From positions 1,054,001-1,118,000 of the forward strand of contig NZ_VZPV01000001.1 in the NCBI RefSeq assembly GCF_008801405.1: DNA of 64,000 nucleotides. The letters run 5' to 3'. Positions 7,520-16,644 of this stretch are shown here, one piece after another. Each line of letters begins with the position of its first letter. Positions within the stretch are counted from its first letter, which is position 1. The notes below the pieces were generated by a model. The model did not search any database and was not told the origin of the DNA. It was given only the letters and a program-made list of their open reading frames with translations. The stretch is from Ralstonia insidiosa. Lineage in GTDB: Bacteria; Pseudomonadota; Gammaproteobacteria; Burkholderiales; Burkholderiaceae. Position numbers and translations under genes: made by a program.

Positions 7520-9961
7520 ATGACCGAACCGAACCGAGCCAGGAAGACCCGGCAGCGCACTGCTGTTGCCAAGCCCGACGAGCGCGGCGCCAACTTGGCC
7601 GTCAACCGGCGCAGCGCGCTGGCACTGCGGCCGCTGGTGTTCGCCGTGGCCGGGGTCTGGGCGGCGGCGTCCGCAGCGCAGAGCCAGGGCGCCGCGCAAT
7701 CGGCGCCTGCGGCAACATCGTCTGAGTCTTCCGTGACGGCGCTGGCCACCTCGGGCCCAGCCACACCTGGCGGCAGCCCGCTTGTGCCCAAGATGGGCGA
7801 GCCCGTCCAGCGCCAGGACAACACTGTCCCCACATTTACCGCGGCCGACAAGATGGACGGCCGCACCAATGAAGACGTGCATCTGCGTGGCCACGGCGAA
7901 TTGCGCCGCAACGGCACGGTGGTGAAGGGCGACACGCTCGACTACAACCAGGATACCGACGTTGCCACCGCCACCGGCAACGTGCGGCTGTTCAAGGGCG
8001 GCACGCTGGTCACCGGCCCGGACGCCAAGCTCAAGGTCACTGCCAACGAAGGCACCATGAGCACACCGGCCTACGAGTTCCATTCGACCGGCGGCCGCGG
8101 CACGGCAGATCGCATCGACTTCATCGACAAGGACAACACCCGCATCACGCACGGCACGTACACCACGTGCTCGCCGGACAACGTCGACTGGTACTTCAGC
8201 GCCAGCCGCATCGATATCGACAGCGATCGCCAGGTCGGCACCGGCCGCAATGGCGTGCTGCACTTCTTCGGTGTGCCCGTGTTTGCGGCGCCCGTGATGG
8301 ATTTCCCGCTCAATGACGATCGGCGCAGCGGCTTTCTCGCGCCGGTGTTCGGCTACAACAGCCGTAGCGGGGCCGATGTCACGTTGCCGTACTACTTCAA
8401 CATTGCACCCAACCGCGATCTGACGCTGTATCCGCGCTTGCTGAGCACGCGTGGCCTGCAACTGGGTGGCGAATACCGCTATCTCGACACGTCGTACAGC
8501 GGCGTCCTGCGTGGCGAATTCCTGCCCGATGACCGTGAAGCAGGGCGCAACCGTTGGTCGATTTCAGCGGTGCACACCCAGCGTTTGGCGCCTGGTCTAA
8601 ACGCTTACATCAACTACAACAAGGTCTCGGACAACACGTATCCGGATGACCTTGGTCGCAGCATCGTGACAGCAACACAGCGCCAGTACGTGCAAGAGGG
8701 CGGTGTTACGTATGCGATTGGCGACTGGGTGGCCCTGGCGCGTGTGCAGAAGTTCCAGACGTTGTCGACGGCCACGACCCCGCTGTCGCCCCCGTACGAG
8801 CGTGTGCCGCAGTTGAACCTGTCGTATACGCGGTATGACCTTGGCGGGTTTGATATCAACTTCCAGACCGATTACACGCGGTTCACGATCCCGACGCCGG
8901 ACACCGTGCAGGGCGAACGTCTGTTCATGCAGCCAACGATCAGCTATCCGATCGTCCGCCCGGGCTGGTACGTCACACCCAAGTTCATCCTGAACGCCAC
9001 GTCGTACCGCCTGGATCGTCCCGCAGGCGATACGCAGCAGTCGCAGATCAACCGCACGCTGCCGACCTTCTCGCTCGATTCCGGCATGACCTTCGAGCGC
9101 GACGCGGCGCTGGTTTCCAAGCTGTTTGGCGTGAGCTATATCCAGACGCTGGAACCGCGCCTGTTCTACGTCTACACGCCATATCGTGATCAGTCGCAGA
9201 TCCCATTGTTCGACACAGGGCAGTCGGATTACAACCTCGGCCAGATCTTTACCGAGAACCCGTACACCGGCTACGACCGCATCGCCGACAACAACAAGGT
9301 GACGGCGGGCGTGACCACGCGCTTTATCGAGGCGGAATCGGGCATCGAGCGTTTGCGCGCCACGATAGCGCAACGGATTGATTTCGATGGCCAACGAGTG
9401 ACGCTGGCTGGCGCCGCGCCGACGGCGGTGCGCCGCTATTCGGACCTGCTGGGCGCGACCACGATCCAGATGTTCCGCGGCATCTTTTTCGATACGAACC
9501 TTCAGTACAATCAGGACATCGATCGCATCATGCGTTCGACCGTGGCGTTCAGCTGGAAGCCGGAAACCAACAAGGTGATCAACCTCGGCTACCGCTACTA
9601 CCGCGCCGATACCAACACCGGTCAATTGCCGCTGGAGCAAGCCGATATCTCGGCGCAGTGGCCGATCACGCGGCGTCTGTATGGCCTGGGCCGCATCGGT
9701 TACGACATGAATGCGCGCAAGCCATCGGATATGCTGCTTGGTCTCGAATACGCCGCCGATTGCTGGGTTGGCCGCCTGGCCGTGCAGCGTTATAGCAACG
9801 CGATCTCGGGCTATACGACACACATCTTTGCCCAGATCGAGTTCAAGGGCCTGTCGAAGGTGGGGAACAATCCGATCGACGTGATTCGTCTGAACGTCCC
9901 CGGCTATCAGCCGGTGACCGCGCAGCCGATTACGCCGTCCGTGCTGGATCAATATGAATAA
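7520..9961 (+). CDS. lptD: LPS-assembly outer membrane protein LptD
   Basis: Outer-membrane beta-barrel of 813 residues that, with LptE, inserts lipopolysaccharide into the outer leaflet. A basic N-terminus and hydrophobic segment (ALRPLVFAVAGVWAAASA) form the signal peptide, followed by a low-complexity spacer. The OstA/LptA-like jellyroll (about 115-210, EDVHLRGHGELRRNG onward) and the C-terminal barrel follow, with aromatic-rich strands to the end. Only two cysteines are present, C217 after the jellyroll and C748 in the barrel, against four in E. coli LptD. The start MTEPNRA at 7520 is the nearest ATG before the signal peptide. The end overlaps surA by 8 bp, so lptD, surA and probably pdxA and rsmA share a message. 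Confidence 0.96.
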   Translation: MTEPNRARKTRQRTAVAKPDERGANLAVNRRSALALRPLVFAVAGVWAAASAAQSQGAAQSAPAATSSESSVTALATSGPATPGGSPLVPKMGEPVQRQDNTVPTFTAADKMDGRTNEDVHLRGHGELRRNGTVVKGDTLDYNQDTDVATATGNVRLFKGGTLVTGPDAKLKVTANEGTMSTPAYEFHSTGGRGTADRIDFIDKDNTRITHGTYTTCSPDNVDWYFSASRIDIDSDRQVGTGRNGVLHFFGVPVFAAPVMDFPLNDDRRSGFLAPVFGYNSRSGADVTLPYYFNIAPNRDLTLYPRLLSTRGLQLGGEYRYLDTSYSGVLRGEFLPDDREAGRNRWSISAVHTQRLAPGLNAYINYNKVSDNTYPDDLGRSIVTATQRQYVQEGGVTYAIGDWVALARVQKFQTLSTATTPLSPPYERVPQLNLSYTRYDLGGFDINFQTDYTRFTIPTPDTVQGERLFMQPTISYPIVRPGWYVTPKFILNATSYRLDRPAGDTQQSQINRTLPTFSLDSGMTFERDAALVSKLFGVSYIQTLEPRLFYVYTPYRDQSQIPLFDTGQSDYNLGQIFTENPYTGYDRIADNNKVTAGVTTRFIEAESGIERLRATIAQRIDFDGQRVTLAGAAPTAVRRYSDLLGATTIQMFRGIFFDTNLQYNQDIDRIMRSTVAFSWKPETNKVINLGYRYYRADTNTGQLPLEQADISAQWPITRRLYGLGRIGYDMNARKPSDMLLGLEYAADCWVGRLAVQRYSNAISGYTTHIFAQIEFKGLSKVGNNPIDVIRLNVPGYQPVTAQPITPSVLDQYE

Positions 9962-11459
9962 CGACATGATGGCTTTCCAATCGAACGCTGACCGCCTTGC
10001 CACGCGTGTGGCTCCTGCCCGTCGCCTGGACGCAATGACGAGGGCGCTGGTTGCGCTGGCCGTGGGGGCCGTGCTGGTGCCTGCTGTCCACGCGCAGCAG
10101 CCGCAGAAAAAAAGCGCACCGCTGAAGGGCATCTTCTCCAAGCCGGATTCGTCGCCCAGCCAGCCGCTGCTGCAGGGCACGCTGCCGGGGCCGACTGCTG
10201 CCGGCACGCCGCGTAGCCAGCTCGTCGACGAGGTGGTGGCTGTGGTCAACACCGATGTCATCACCCGCCGCGAACTGCTCAATCGTGCTGATCTGGTTGA
10301 GCGCACGTTCCGCGCGCAAAACCGTCCACTGCCCCCGCGTGCCGATCTGCTCGGCGAGGTGCTTGAGCAACTGATTCTGGAACGCGTGCAGGCACAGACC
10401 GCCAAGGAAAGCGGTATCCGTGTGTCTGACGCCGATGTGGACCGTGCCGTGGAAAGCGTGGCCCAGCGCAACAACCTGTCGGTACCGCAGCTCAAGAGCA
10501 AGCTGACGGAGTCGGGCATGGCGTACGACAAGTACCGCGATGACCTCCGCCAGGAGATCCTGCTGGCCCGCCTGCGCGAGCGCGACGTGGACTCCAAGGT
10601 GCAGGTGTACGACGGTGAGATCGACAACTATCTGGCGCAGCAGGGCGGCGGTGCCGCCGCGGCTGGCGAGCAGGAATACAACGTCGCGCAGATCCTCGTG
10701 CCGGTAGCCGAAGACGCCACGGCTGACCAAAAGGCCGCCGCGCGCAGCAAGGCGGAAAGCCTGCTTAAGCAAGCCCAGAGCGGTACTGATTTCGCCAAGC
10801 TGGCGCGTGAGAATTCGGGTGCGCAGGATGCAGCCCAGGGCGGCGAACTGGGCCTGCGCCCGATCGGTCGTCTGCCGGCGGTGTTCGCCAACGCAGTAGT
10901 CGACATGAAGGCTGGCCAGGTGGCGGGCCAGGTGATCGAGAGCCCGGCGGGTTACCACGTGATCAAGCTGCTCGAGAAGCGTGCGCCGACCACCGCCATT
11001 GCCACCAAGGTGCAGCAGACGCAAGTGCGTCATATCCTGATCAAGACCGGTGCAACCATGTCGGCCGACGACGCACGTCGCCAACTGGCTGGCCTGCGCG
11101 ACCGTATCGTCCACGGCTATGACTTTGCCGACGCGGCGCGCCGGTTCTCGCAGGACGGCTCGGCCAGCGCCGGCGGTGAGCTGGGCTGGGTGTCGCCGGG
11201 TCAGCTTGTGCCGGAATTCGAACAGGCGATGAACCTGCTCAAGCCAGGTGAGGTCTCGCAGCCGGTGCAGAGCCAGTTTGGCGTGCACCTGATCCAGGTG
11301 GAAGGTCGCCGTGAAGCCGAGGTGCCGGTGGACCGCCAGCGCGACTATGCGCGTTCGGTGATCCGCGAACAGAAGGTCCAGGCGGCGTACGAGGATTGGC
11401 TGCGCGAGTTGCGCGATGGCGCACACGTGGAATACCGCGTGAATCGCCAACAGCAATAA
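9954..11459 (+). CDS. surA: Periplasmic chaperone / peptidyl-prolyl isomerase SurA
   Basis: Periplasmic chaperone of 501 residues that escorts outer-membrane proteins, LptD among them, to the BAM complex. A signal peptide (ALVALAVGAVLVPAVHA, cleavage near residue 47) is followed by the N-terminal chaperone region (about 85-225, VDEVVAVVNTDVITRREL onward) and two parvulin domains, about 240-345 (beginning YNVAQILVP) and about 357-460 (VRHILIKTG). The start overlaps the lptD stop in another frame (atgaataa). ATGs at codons 5 and 6 are alternatives that would shorten the n-region. The lptD-surA-pdxA-rsmA order matches that in E. coli. Confidence 0.96.
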   Translation: MNNDMMAFQSNADRLATRVAPARRLDAMTRALVALAVGAVLVPAVHAQQPQKKSAPLKGIFSKPDSSPSQPLLQGTLPGPTAAGTPRSQLVDEVVAVVNTDVITRRELLNRADLVERTFRAQNRPLPPRADLLGEVLEQLILERVQAQTAKESGIRVSDADVDRAVESVAQRNNLSVPQLKSKLTESGMAYDKYRDDLRQEILLARLRERDVDSKVQVYDGEIDNYLAQQGGGAAAAGEQEYNVAQILVPVAEDATADQKAAARSKAESLLKQAQSGTDFAKLARENSGAQDAAQGGELGLRPIGRLPAVFANAVVDMKAGQVAGQVIESPAGYHVIKLLEKRAPTTAIATKVQQTQVRHILIKTGATMSADDARRQLAGLRDRIVHGYDFADAARRFSQDGSASAGGELGWVSPGQLVPEFEQAMNLLKPGEVSQPVQSQFGVHLIQVEGRREAEVPVDRQRDYARSVIREQKVQAAYEDWLRELRDGAHVEYRVNRQQQ

Positions 11460-11489
11460 GCCTGCTACGCTGCGGGTATCCGCATCGCA

Positions 11490-11513
11490 CACGGCCGCCT
11501 GTGGGCGGCCGTG
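11490..11513 (+). terminator. Perfect GC-rich hairpin between surA and pdxA
   Basis: A perfect 10-bp stem (11490-11499 with 11504-11513) around the loop TGTG, followed only by GCATTTC. With no real T-tract it is more likely a weak or partial terminator, or an mRNA-stabilising hairpin that tunes pdxA expression, than a full stop. Confidence 0.5.
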
Positions 11514-11556
11514 GCATTTCTAGACTGACTTCGACACTGCTTTTGACGAGCGCCGC

Positions 11557-12582
11557 ATGCTGAATATAGCAATCACGACTGGCGAGCCCGCCGGCATCGG
11601 TCCCGACATCACCGTGGCAGCGCTGCTGCATCTGGCACGGCAGACATCGTCGCGCTATGCCGATGTGCAGTGGCATGTGATCGGTGATGCCGCCTTGCTG
11701 CAAGCGCGTGCCGATGCCATTGGCCAGGGGGATTTCTGGCGCGTGGCGTCCACGGCGCTGACCATCGTGGAGCGCCCGCTCGGCGCGCCGGTGCGTGCGG
11801 GCGTGCTCGACGCGGCCAATGGGCGCTACGTGCTCGATCTGCTTGACGCCGCCATCGACGGTTGCCTGCGCGATACGGCAGACGGTGCACGCTACGATGC
11901 GATGGTGACGGCGCCGGTGCAGAAGAGCACCATCAACGATGCCGGAGTGCCCTTCACTGGCCATACCGAATACCTGGCCGAACGCAGCCATACGCCGCGC
12001 GTGGTGATGATGCTGGCCGGCCCGCAGCCTGCGCACAACAACGCCATGCTGCGCGTGGCCCTGGCGACCACACATCTGCCGTTGCGCGAGGTGCCGGATG
12101 CCATCACGCCTGCTGTGCTCGACGAGACGCTGGACATCGTGCAGCGTGACCTGCGCGCCCGCTTCGGACTGAGTGCACCGCGCATTCTCGTGACCGGGCT
12201 GAACCCGCATGCCGGTGAGTCTGGCCACCTCGGCCGAGAGGAGATCGAGGTGATCGAGCCCGCCATTGCCCGCGCGCTGGAGCGGGGCATCAATGCCCGT
12301 GGCCCGTATCCGGCCGACACGCTGTTCCAGCCGCGCCTGCTGGCCGATGCCGATTGCGTGCTCGCGATGTATCACGATCAGGGGTTGGCGCCGCTCAAGT
12401 ACGGCACCTTCGGCCACGGAGTGAACATCACGTTGGGCTTGCCGTTCGTGCGCACGTCGGTTGACCATGGCACCGCGCTGACGCTGGCCGGCACGGGCCG
12501 CGCCGAGTTCGGCAGCCTGCTCGAGGCGATCGACACTGCCATCGCCATGGCGCGACACGCTTCTCGGGCAGCGCGTTCCTGA
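11557..12582 (+). CDS. pdxA: 4-hydroxythreonine-4-phosphate dehydrogenase
   Basis: Cytoplasmic enzyme of 341 residues in the DXP-dependent pyridoxal phosphate pathway, oxidising 4-phosphohydroxy-L-threonine. Family hallmarks are TTGEPAGIGPD at the N-terminus, TAPVQKSTINDAGVPFTGHTEYLA in the middle (metal-binding His in GHTEY), NPHAGE, and the MYHDQGLAPLKY metal-binding segment. Length matches the family. It lies between surA and rsmA as in E. coli, 97 bp after surA with a strong hairpin between. Confidence 0.96.
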   Translation: MLNIAITTGEPAGIGPDITVAALLHLARQTSSRYADVQWHVIGDAALLQARADAIGQGDFWRVASTALTIVERPLGAPVRAGVLDAANGRYVLDLLDAAIDGCLRDTADGARYDAMVTAPVQKSTINDAGVPFTGHTEYLAERSHTPRVVMMLAGPQPAHNNAMLRVALATTHLPLREVPDAITPAVLDETLDIVQRDLRARFGLSAPRILVTGLNPHAGESGHLGREEIEVIEPAIARALERGINARGPYPADTLFQPRLLADADCVLAMYHDQGLAPLKYGTFGHGVNITLGLPFVRTSVDHGTALTLAGTGRAEFGSLLEAIDTAIAMARHASRAARS

Positions 12583-12617
12583 TTTCCGCTTTCACCTTTT
12601 CGATTTCGAGTTACACG

Positions 12618-13475
12618 ATGGCACGATCCACGACTGGCGTTCACCAGGGGCACCAGGCCCGCAAGCGCTTCGGCCAGAACTTCCTGGTCGATGACGGCGT
12701 GATCCACGCCATCGTTGCTGCCATTGATCCGAAGCCAGACGACGTGCTCGTCGAAATCGGCCCGGGCCTGGGCGCGCTCACCGTGCCGCTCATGGAGCGT
12801 GTGCGCACACTGCAAGTGGTCGAGCTGGATCGTGATCTCGTTGCACGACTGCAGCGGCGTTTCGGCGATCGGCTGATCGTGCATGCAGGCGATGCGCTGG
12901 CGTTCGATTTTGGCTCGCTGCACGAGGCAGACCGGCCGCTGCGCATTGTCGGCAACCTGCCGTACAACATCTCCAGCCCGTTGCTGTTTCACTTGGCTAC
13001 GTTTGCCGATCGCGTGCGCGATCAGCATTTCATGCTGCAGAAGGAGGTGGTCGACCGCATGGTGGCCGAGCCGGGCAGCAAGGCGTTCAGCCGGCTGTCG
13101 GTGATGCTGCAGGTGCGGTATTACATGGAGCCCGTGCTGGACGTGCCGCCGGGCTCGTTCAACCCGCCACCGAAGGTGGATTCCGCCGTGGTGCGGATGA
13201 TTCCGTGGCCGGCAGACACGTCGCCCTACGCGCCGGTGGATATGCGTGCGCTCGGCACGGTAGTGACGATGGCGTTTTCGCAGCGGCGCAAGGTGCTGCG
13301 CAACACGCTGGGCGCGCTGCGTGACGTGATCGATTTCGACGCGCTGGGCTTCGATCTGGGCCGTCGCGCGGAAGAGGTGGCGGTGGAAGACTTCGTGGCG
13401 GTGGCGAACGCGCTGCCGGCGGGTCGTGTCACCACGGGCATTGCCGGCAGCGAGTCAGACCTTAGCGAAGATTGA
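12618..13475 (+). CDS. rsmA: 16S rRNA (adenine(1518)-N6/adenine(1519)-N6)-dimethyltransferase
   Basis: KsgA/RsmA of 285 residues dimethylates two adjacent adenines in the 3'-terminal loop of 16S rRNA late in small-subunit assembly. The N-terminal RKRFGQNFL, SAM-binding motif VEIGPGLGALT, acidic VVELDRDL, catalytic NLPYNISS and the FSQRRK segment are all present. It starts 35 bp after pdxA. Its last 14 bases overlap the end of the convergent EamA transporter gene. Confidence 0.96.
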   Translation: MARSTTGVHQGHQARKRFGQNFLVDDGVIHAIVAAIDPKPDDVLVEIGPGLGALTVPLMERVRTLQVVELDRDLVARLQRRFGDRLIVHAGDALAFDFGSLHEADRPLRIVGNLPYNISSPLLFHLATFADRVRDQHFMLQKEVVDRMVAEPGSKAFSRLSVMLQVRYYMEPVLDVPPGSFNPPPKVDSAVVRMIPWPADTSPYAPVDMRALGTVVTMAFSQRRKVLRNTLGALRDVIDFDALGFDLGRRAEEVAVEDFVAVANALPAGRVTTGIAGSESDLSED

Positions 13476-14367
13476 CGAGCAGGATGCCCGAGAGCACCAG
13501 CGCGGCGGCCAGTGCAAAGCGCAGTCCGACCGGTTCGTGCAGCAGCAGTACACCAAACGCCACGCCAAACAGCGGCGTCAGGAACGAGAACACCGATAGC
13601 CGCGACGCCAGATAGCGTCGCAGCAGCCAGAACCACGTCAGGTAGCTGGCAAACGCAATCAGCACGGACTGATAGGCGAGGCTCGCCAGCGCGGTCGGCG
13701 TCAGGTTGGCCGTGAAGGCTTGGCCCGTGCCCACAGCCATCACCAGCAGCAACACCGCCGAGACAGCCAGTTGGTACAGCAGCGTCTTCGCCGCCGGCGC
13801 TTCCGACAGCTTGCTCGCGCGCACGACGAGGGTTGTTGCGCCCCACAGCGCACCTGCGACCACGCCCAGCCCATCGCCCAACGACGTCGACGGGCCAGCC
13901 GCCGGGTGCAGGATGCCATCGGCAAACGCCAGCACGATCCCCGCAAATGCAATACCGATGCCGATCCACTGGCGCGACCGCAGGTGCTCGCCCGCCACGA
14001 AGACGTGCAACCCGAGTGCGGTGAAGATTGGCGCGGTGTAGAGAAACACCGCCATGCGCGAGGCCGTGGTGTAGCCCAGGCCGATGAAGATGCACAGGAA
14101 CTCGACGCCAAACAGGATGCCCGCCATCAGCCCGCCGGGCAGCGTGCCATCGCGCACCGACAGGCACGTGCCGCGCCACAGTGCAAACGCCAGCACTAGC
14201 ACAGAGGCGATCGTCGAGCGCACGCCCGCCTGCATGATCGGCCCGACGTCGTGCGCGGCGACCTTGATGGCGACCTGCTGAAAGCCCCAGCACATGCACA
14301 GCACCACCATCAGGCCGATGGCGGTGCCGTCCAGCGGGCGACGGAGCGCCTCAGTGGCGGTTGCCAT
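13462..14367 (-). CDS. EamA/RhaT-family (DMT) transporter
   Basis: Inner-membrane transporter of 301 residues with about ten hydrophobic segments in two EamA repeats (roughly 15-150 and 165-298), the drug/metabolite transporter layout. Substrate unknown. The start ATGGCAACCGCC overlaps the 3' end of gloA by 17 bp, so the two are probably co-transcribed. The 3' end overlaps the convergent rsmA by 14 bp. Confidence 0.88.
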   Translation of the reverse strand: MATATEALRRPLDGTAIGLMVVLCMCWGFQQVAIKVAAHDVGPIMQAGVRSTIASVLVLAFALWRGTCLSVRDGTLPGGLMAGILFGVEFLCIFIGLGYTTASRMAVFLYTAPIFTALGLHVFVAGEHLRSRQWIGIGIAFAGIVLAFADGILHPAAGPSTSLGDGLGVVAGALWGATTLVVRASKLSEAPAAKTLLYQLAVSAVLLLVMAVGTGQAFTANLTPTALASLAYQSVLIAFASYLTWFWLLRRYLASRLSVFSFLTPLFGVAFGVLLLHEPVGLRFALAAALVLSGILLVNLR

Positions 14368-14758
14368 CGGGCATCGAGCGTGCCTGGATCAGCTCGATCT
14401 TGTAGCCGTCCGGATCTTCCACAAACGCAATGACGGTGCTGCCGCCCTTGACCGGGCCGGCCTCGCGTGTGACCTTGCCGCCAGCATTGCGGATCTGGTC
14501 GCAGGCTTGTGCAGCATTGTCGACTTCGATGGCAAGGTGGCCGAACGCGGTGCCGAGCTCGTACTCGCTCACGCCGTAGTTGTAGGTCAGCTCGATGACG
14601 GTGTTGCTGGCTTCCGGGCCGTAACCGACGAAGGCCAGCGAGTACTTGTATTCGGGGTTGTCGCTGGTGCGCAGCAGTTGCATGCCAAGCACCTTGGTGT
14701 AGAAGTCGATCGAGCGCTGCAAGTCGCCGACGCGCAGCATGGTGTGGAGCATTCGCAT
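14351..14758 (-). CDS. gloA: Lactoylglutathione lyase (glyoxalase I)
   Basis: Cytoplasmic enzyme of 135 residues that isomerises the methylglyoxal-glutathione hemithioacetal to S-lactoylglutathione. The four metal ligands sit at the same positions as in the Ni-dependent E. coli enzyme: H5, E56, H74 and E122. The short, Ni/Co-type length fits. A good ribosome-binding site (AAGGAAA) precedes the ATG. It is the first gene of a probable pair with the EamA transporter. Confidence 0.95.
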   Translation of the reverse strand: MRMLHTMLRVGDLQRSIDFYTKVLGMQLLRTSDNPEYKYSLAFVGYGPEASNTVIELTYNYGVSEYELGTAFGHLAIEVDNAAQACDQIRNAGGKVTREAGPVKGGSTVIAFVEDPDGYKIELIQARSMPDGNRH

Positions 14759-14831
14759 GGGGTTTCCTTCCTGGGGGACTGCGGGGAAGGCGATATTGTA
14801 GGAGCGGATGCCCGAACGTGCAGGAGCCGAT

Positions 14832-16543
14832 TCAGAATCGGATGACGGCGCTGGCCCAGGTCATCGCGCGTGGCTGATCGCCGAGCAGGGGATCATCTCG
14901 GACCCGGATGGCGTGGCTGAGGCTCAATGTGGCGCGCTGGCTGACCGTGTAGCTCACGCCGGCGCCATAGCCATCCATCGTGACCCGGTTCGCGCCGCTG
15001 CGCACAAACTTTTGCGCTGCCGCCTGCGCGCGGTCGTAGAACGCCTGTACGGCCAATCCCTTGACGACGGGCACGGCTATGTTGAGCGTGGCGGAGGCCA
15101 CGTAGCCGCTGTCTGCGCTCACCGTGTCATTGCTGTAGGCGCGCACGGCGCCGGGTCCGCCGAGCATCATTTTTTCCGAGCCGTCGAGATTGCGCGAGGC
15201 GTGTTGTGTGTTGATCGACAGATCGAGCACCATGCCGCGCCGCAGCCCCTGGCTGAACTTTGCGGACGTCGTCATCTTGTAATAGGTGCCACGTGTTTGT
15301 GCGCTGTTCCAATCATCGGTATTGCGCAAACGTCCGCCGCTCGTGCCGATCTGGTATCGCAGAGCGTTGGGCAGTCCGGCTATCTGGCCTTGTCGGTCTC
15401 CGGAAAGCTGCAGGTTGAGCACTTGGGCCGTGCGCGGGTTGGGCAGATCGAAGAGCGCATCCGACATGCGCTTGGCATCCAGATTCGCGCTGACATCCAG
15501 GTTGGCGGTTGGGCGGCGCAAGAGCGGGTAATTGCCATACAAGCTGAAAACGGTCGCATAGCCTTTACCCAGATCCCGGTACAGGCCTCCCAGCGTGTAA
15601 TCGACGCGTGAGACCGCCACACCGGCGCGCGCGCCCCGTACGCCAACCGGCGCGTCATACGACACGTGCCCGATGACTGTGCGCCCGCCATCGCTGTCGT
15701 GATTGAACTGGAGGAAATCGGGCGCGCCGTACAGCCCGGCCTGGAGGCGGTCACCGAGCCCAAGCGGGCTGTTGACGTTGACTTGTGTGCCGACGCGATT
15801 GCGCCCACTGGTGCGCGACCCCGCGTTGTCGAGCACGAAGGCGCCTTCCTCGCGGGGGCGGCTTCGGTGCTGACGGACAGCACTGTGCCGCCAGGGGTTT
15901 GCCCGGGAGACAGCACCGGCGTCAACGTGCCGACGCCAGGCAGCTCGGACAGGCGGGTCAGTTGGTCCTGCGCGGTTTGCACGTCGCCGGTCAGGGTGAT
16001 GCCGCTGGCCAGATAGCTTTGCAAGACACGGTCCCGCACCAGTGAGCGGTTGCCCTTGAGGTGTATCGCCTCGACATGGCCGCGCAGCACGCGCAAATGC
16101 ACAACACCATCGACCATGTCCTGTTCTGGCACGTAGGCGTACGAAATGCTCTCGCCGTTGTCCAGCAGCACGCCTGTCACCTGCACGGCCACGTTGCGCA
16201 CGTCGGTGAGCGTCATGTCACGGTCGCGGTAGGGCGCGACGATGGCATCGACGAGCGGCTTCAGGCGTTCGGGCACGTTGTCGACTTCGATGCGTGCAAT
16301 GCGCACGTGCTCCTCATCGGTGGCGGCCGGTGTGGCCGCCTGAGGGCGAGTGCCCTCAATGGCCGGCGCATCACCGACATGCCGATCGATGGGCGCATTC
16401 AGGGTGGGGTTGCTCTGCAAAAGCGAGCCGCTGGAAGGCGTGCCCAGATTGCCGCCCGGCAGGCTTTGCGCACTGGCGGGCAAGTACGACAACGCGCCCG
16501 AGGCGAAGAGCCCCAGGGAGAGAAGGGAAGATCGGGTATCCAT
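14832..16543 (-). pseudogene. Two-partner secretion outer-membrane transporter (TpsB, FhaC/ShlB family), frameshifted
   Basis: TpsB transporters export a large partner exoprotein across the outer membrane. The 5' part, from MDTRSSLLSLG (16543), encodes a signal peptide, a proline/alanine linker and a POTRA domain (about residues 80-155, EHVRIARIEVDNVPERL onward) to about residue 230. The barrel then continues in another frame (FVLDNAGSRTSGRNRVG onward) and ends with the typical ...SAVIRF. The break falls at a run of five Gs (+ strand 15854-15858). One extra base there would give APREEGAFVLDN and an intact 570-residue protein, normal for TpsB. So this is a one-base deletion, real or a sequencing error. 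It lies 101 bp downstream of the exoprotein gene. Confidence 0.85.
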
Positions 16544-16644
16544 GGCAAACAAGACGTGCGAAAGCCCGGGCAATGCCGGGCCTTCCGCACCAGCCGACGC
16601 GAGCCTGTCAGGCTTTCGGCGGGTGCGTTCTGTGACAGTCGGCT

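Noticed and set aside
8597..10627. 676-codon minus-strand open frame across lptD/surA
   Set aside because: Shadow of two well-supported plus-strand genes; low-complexity Arg/Ser composition.
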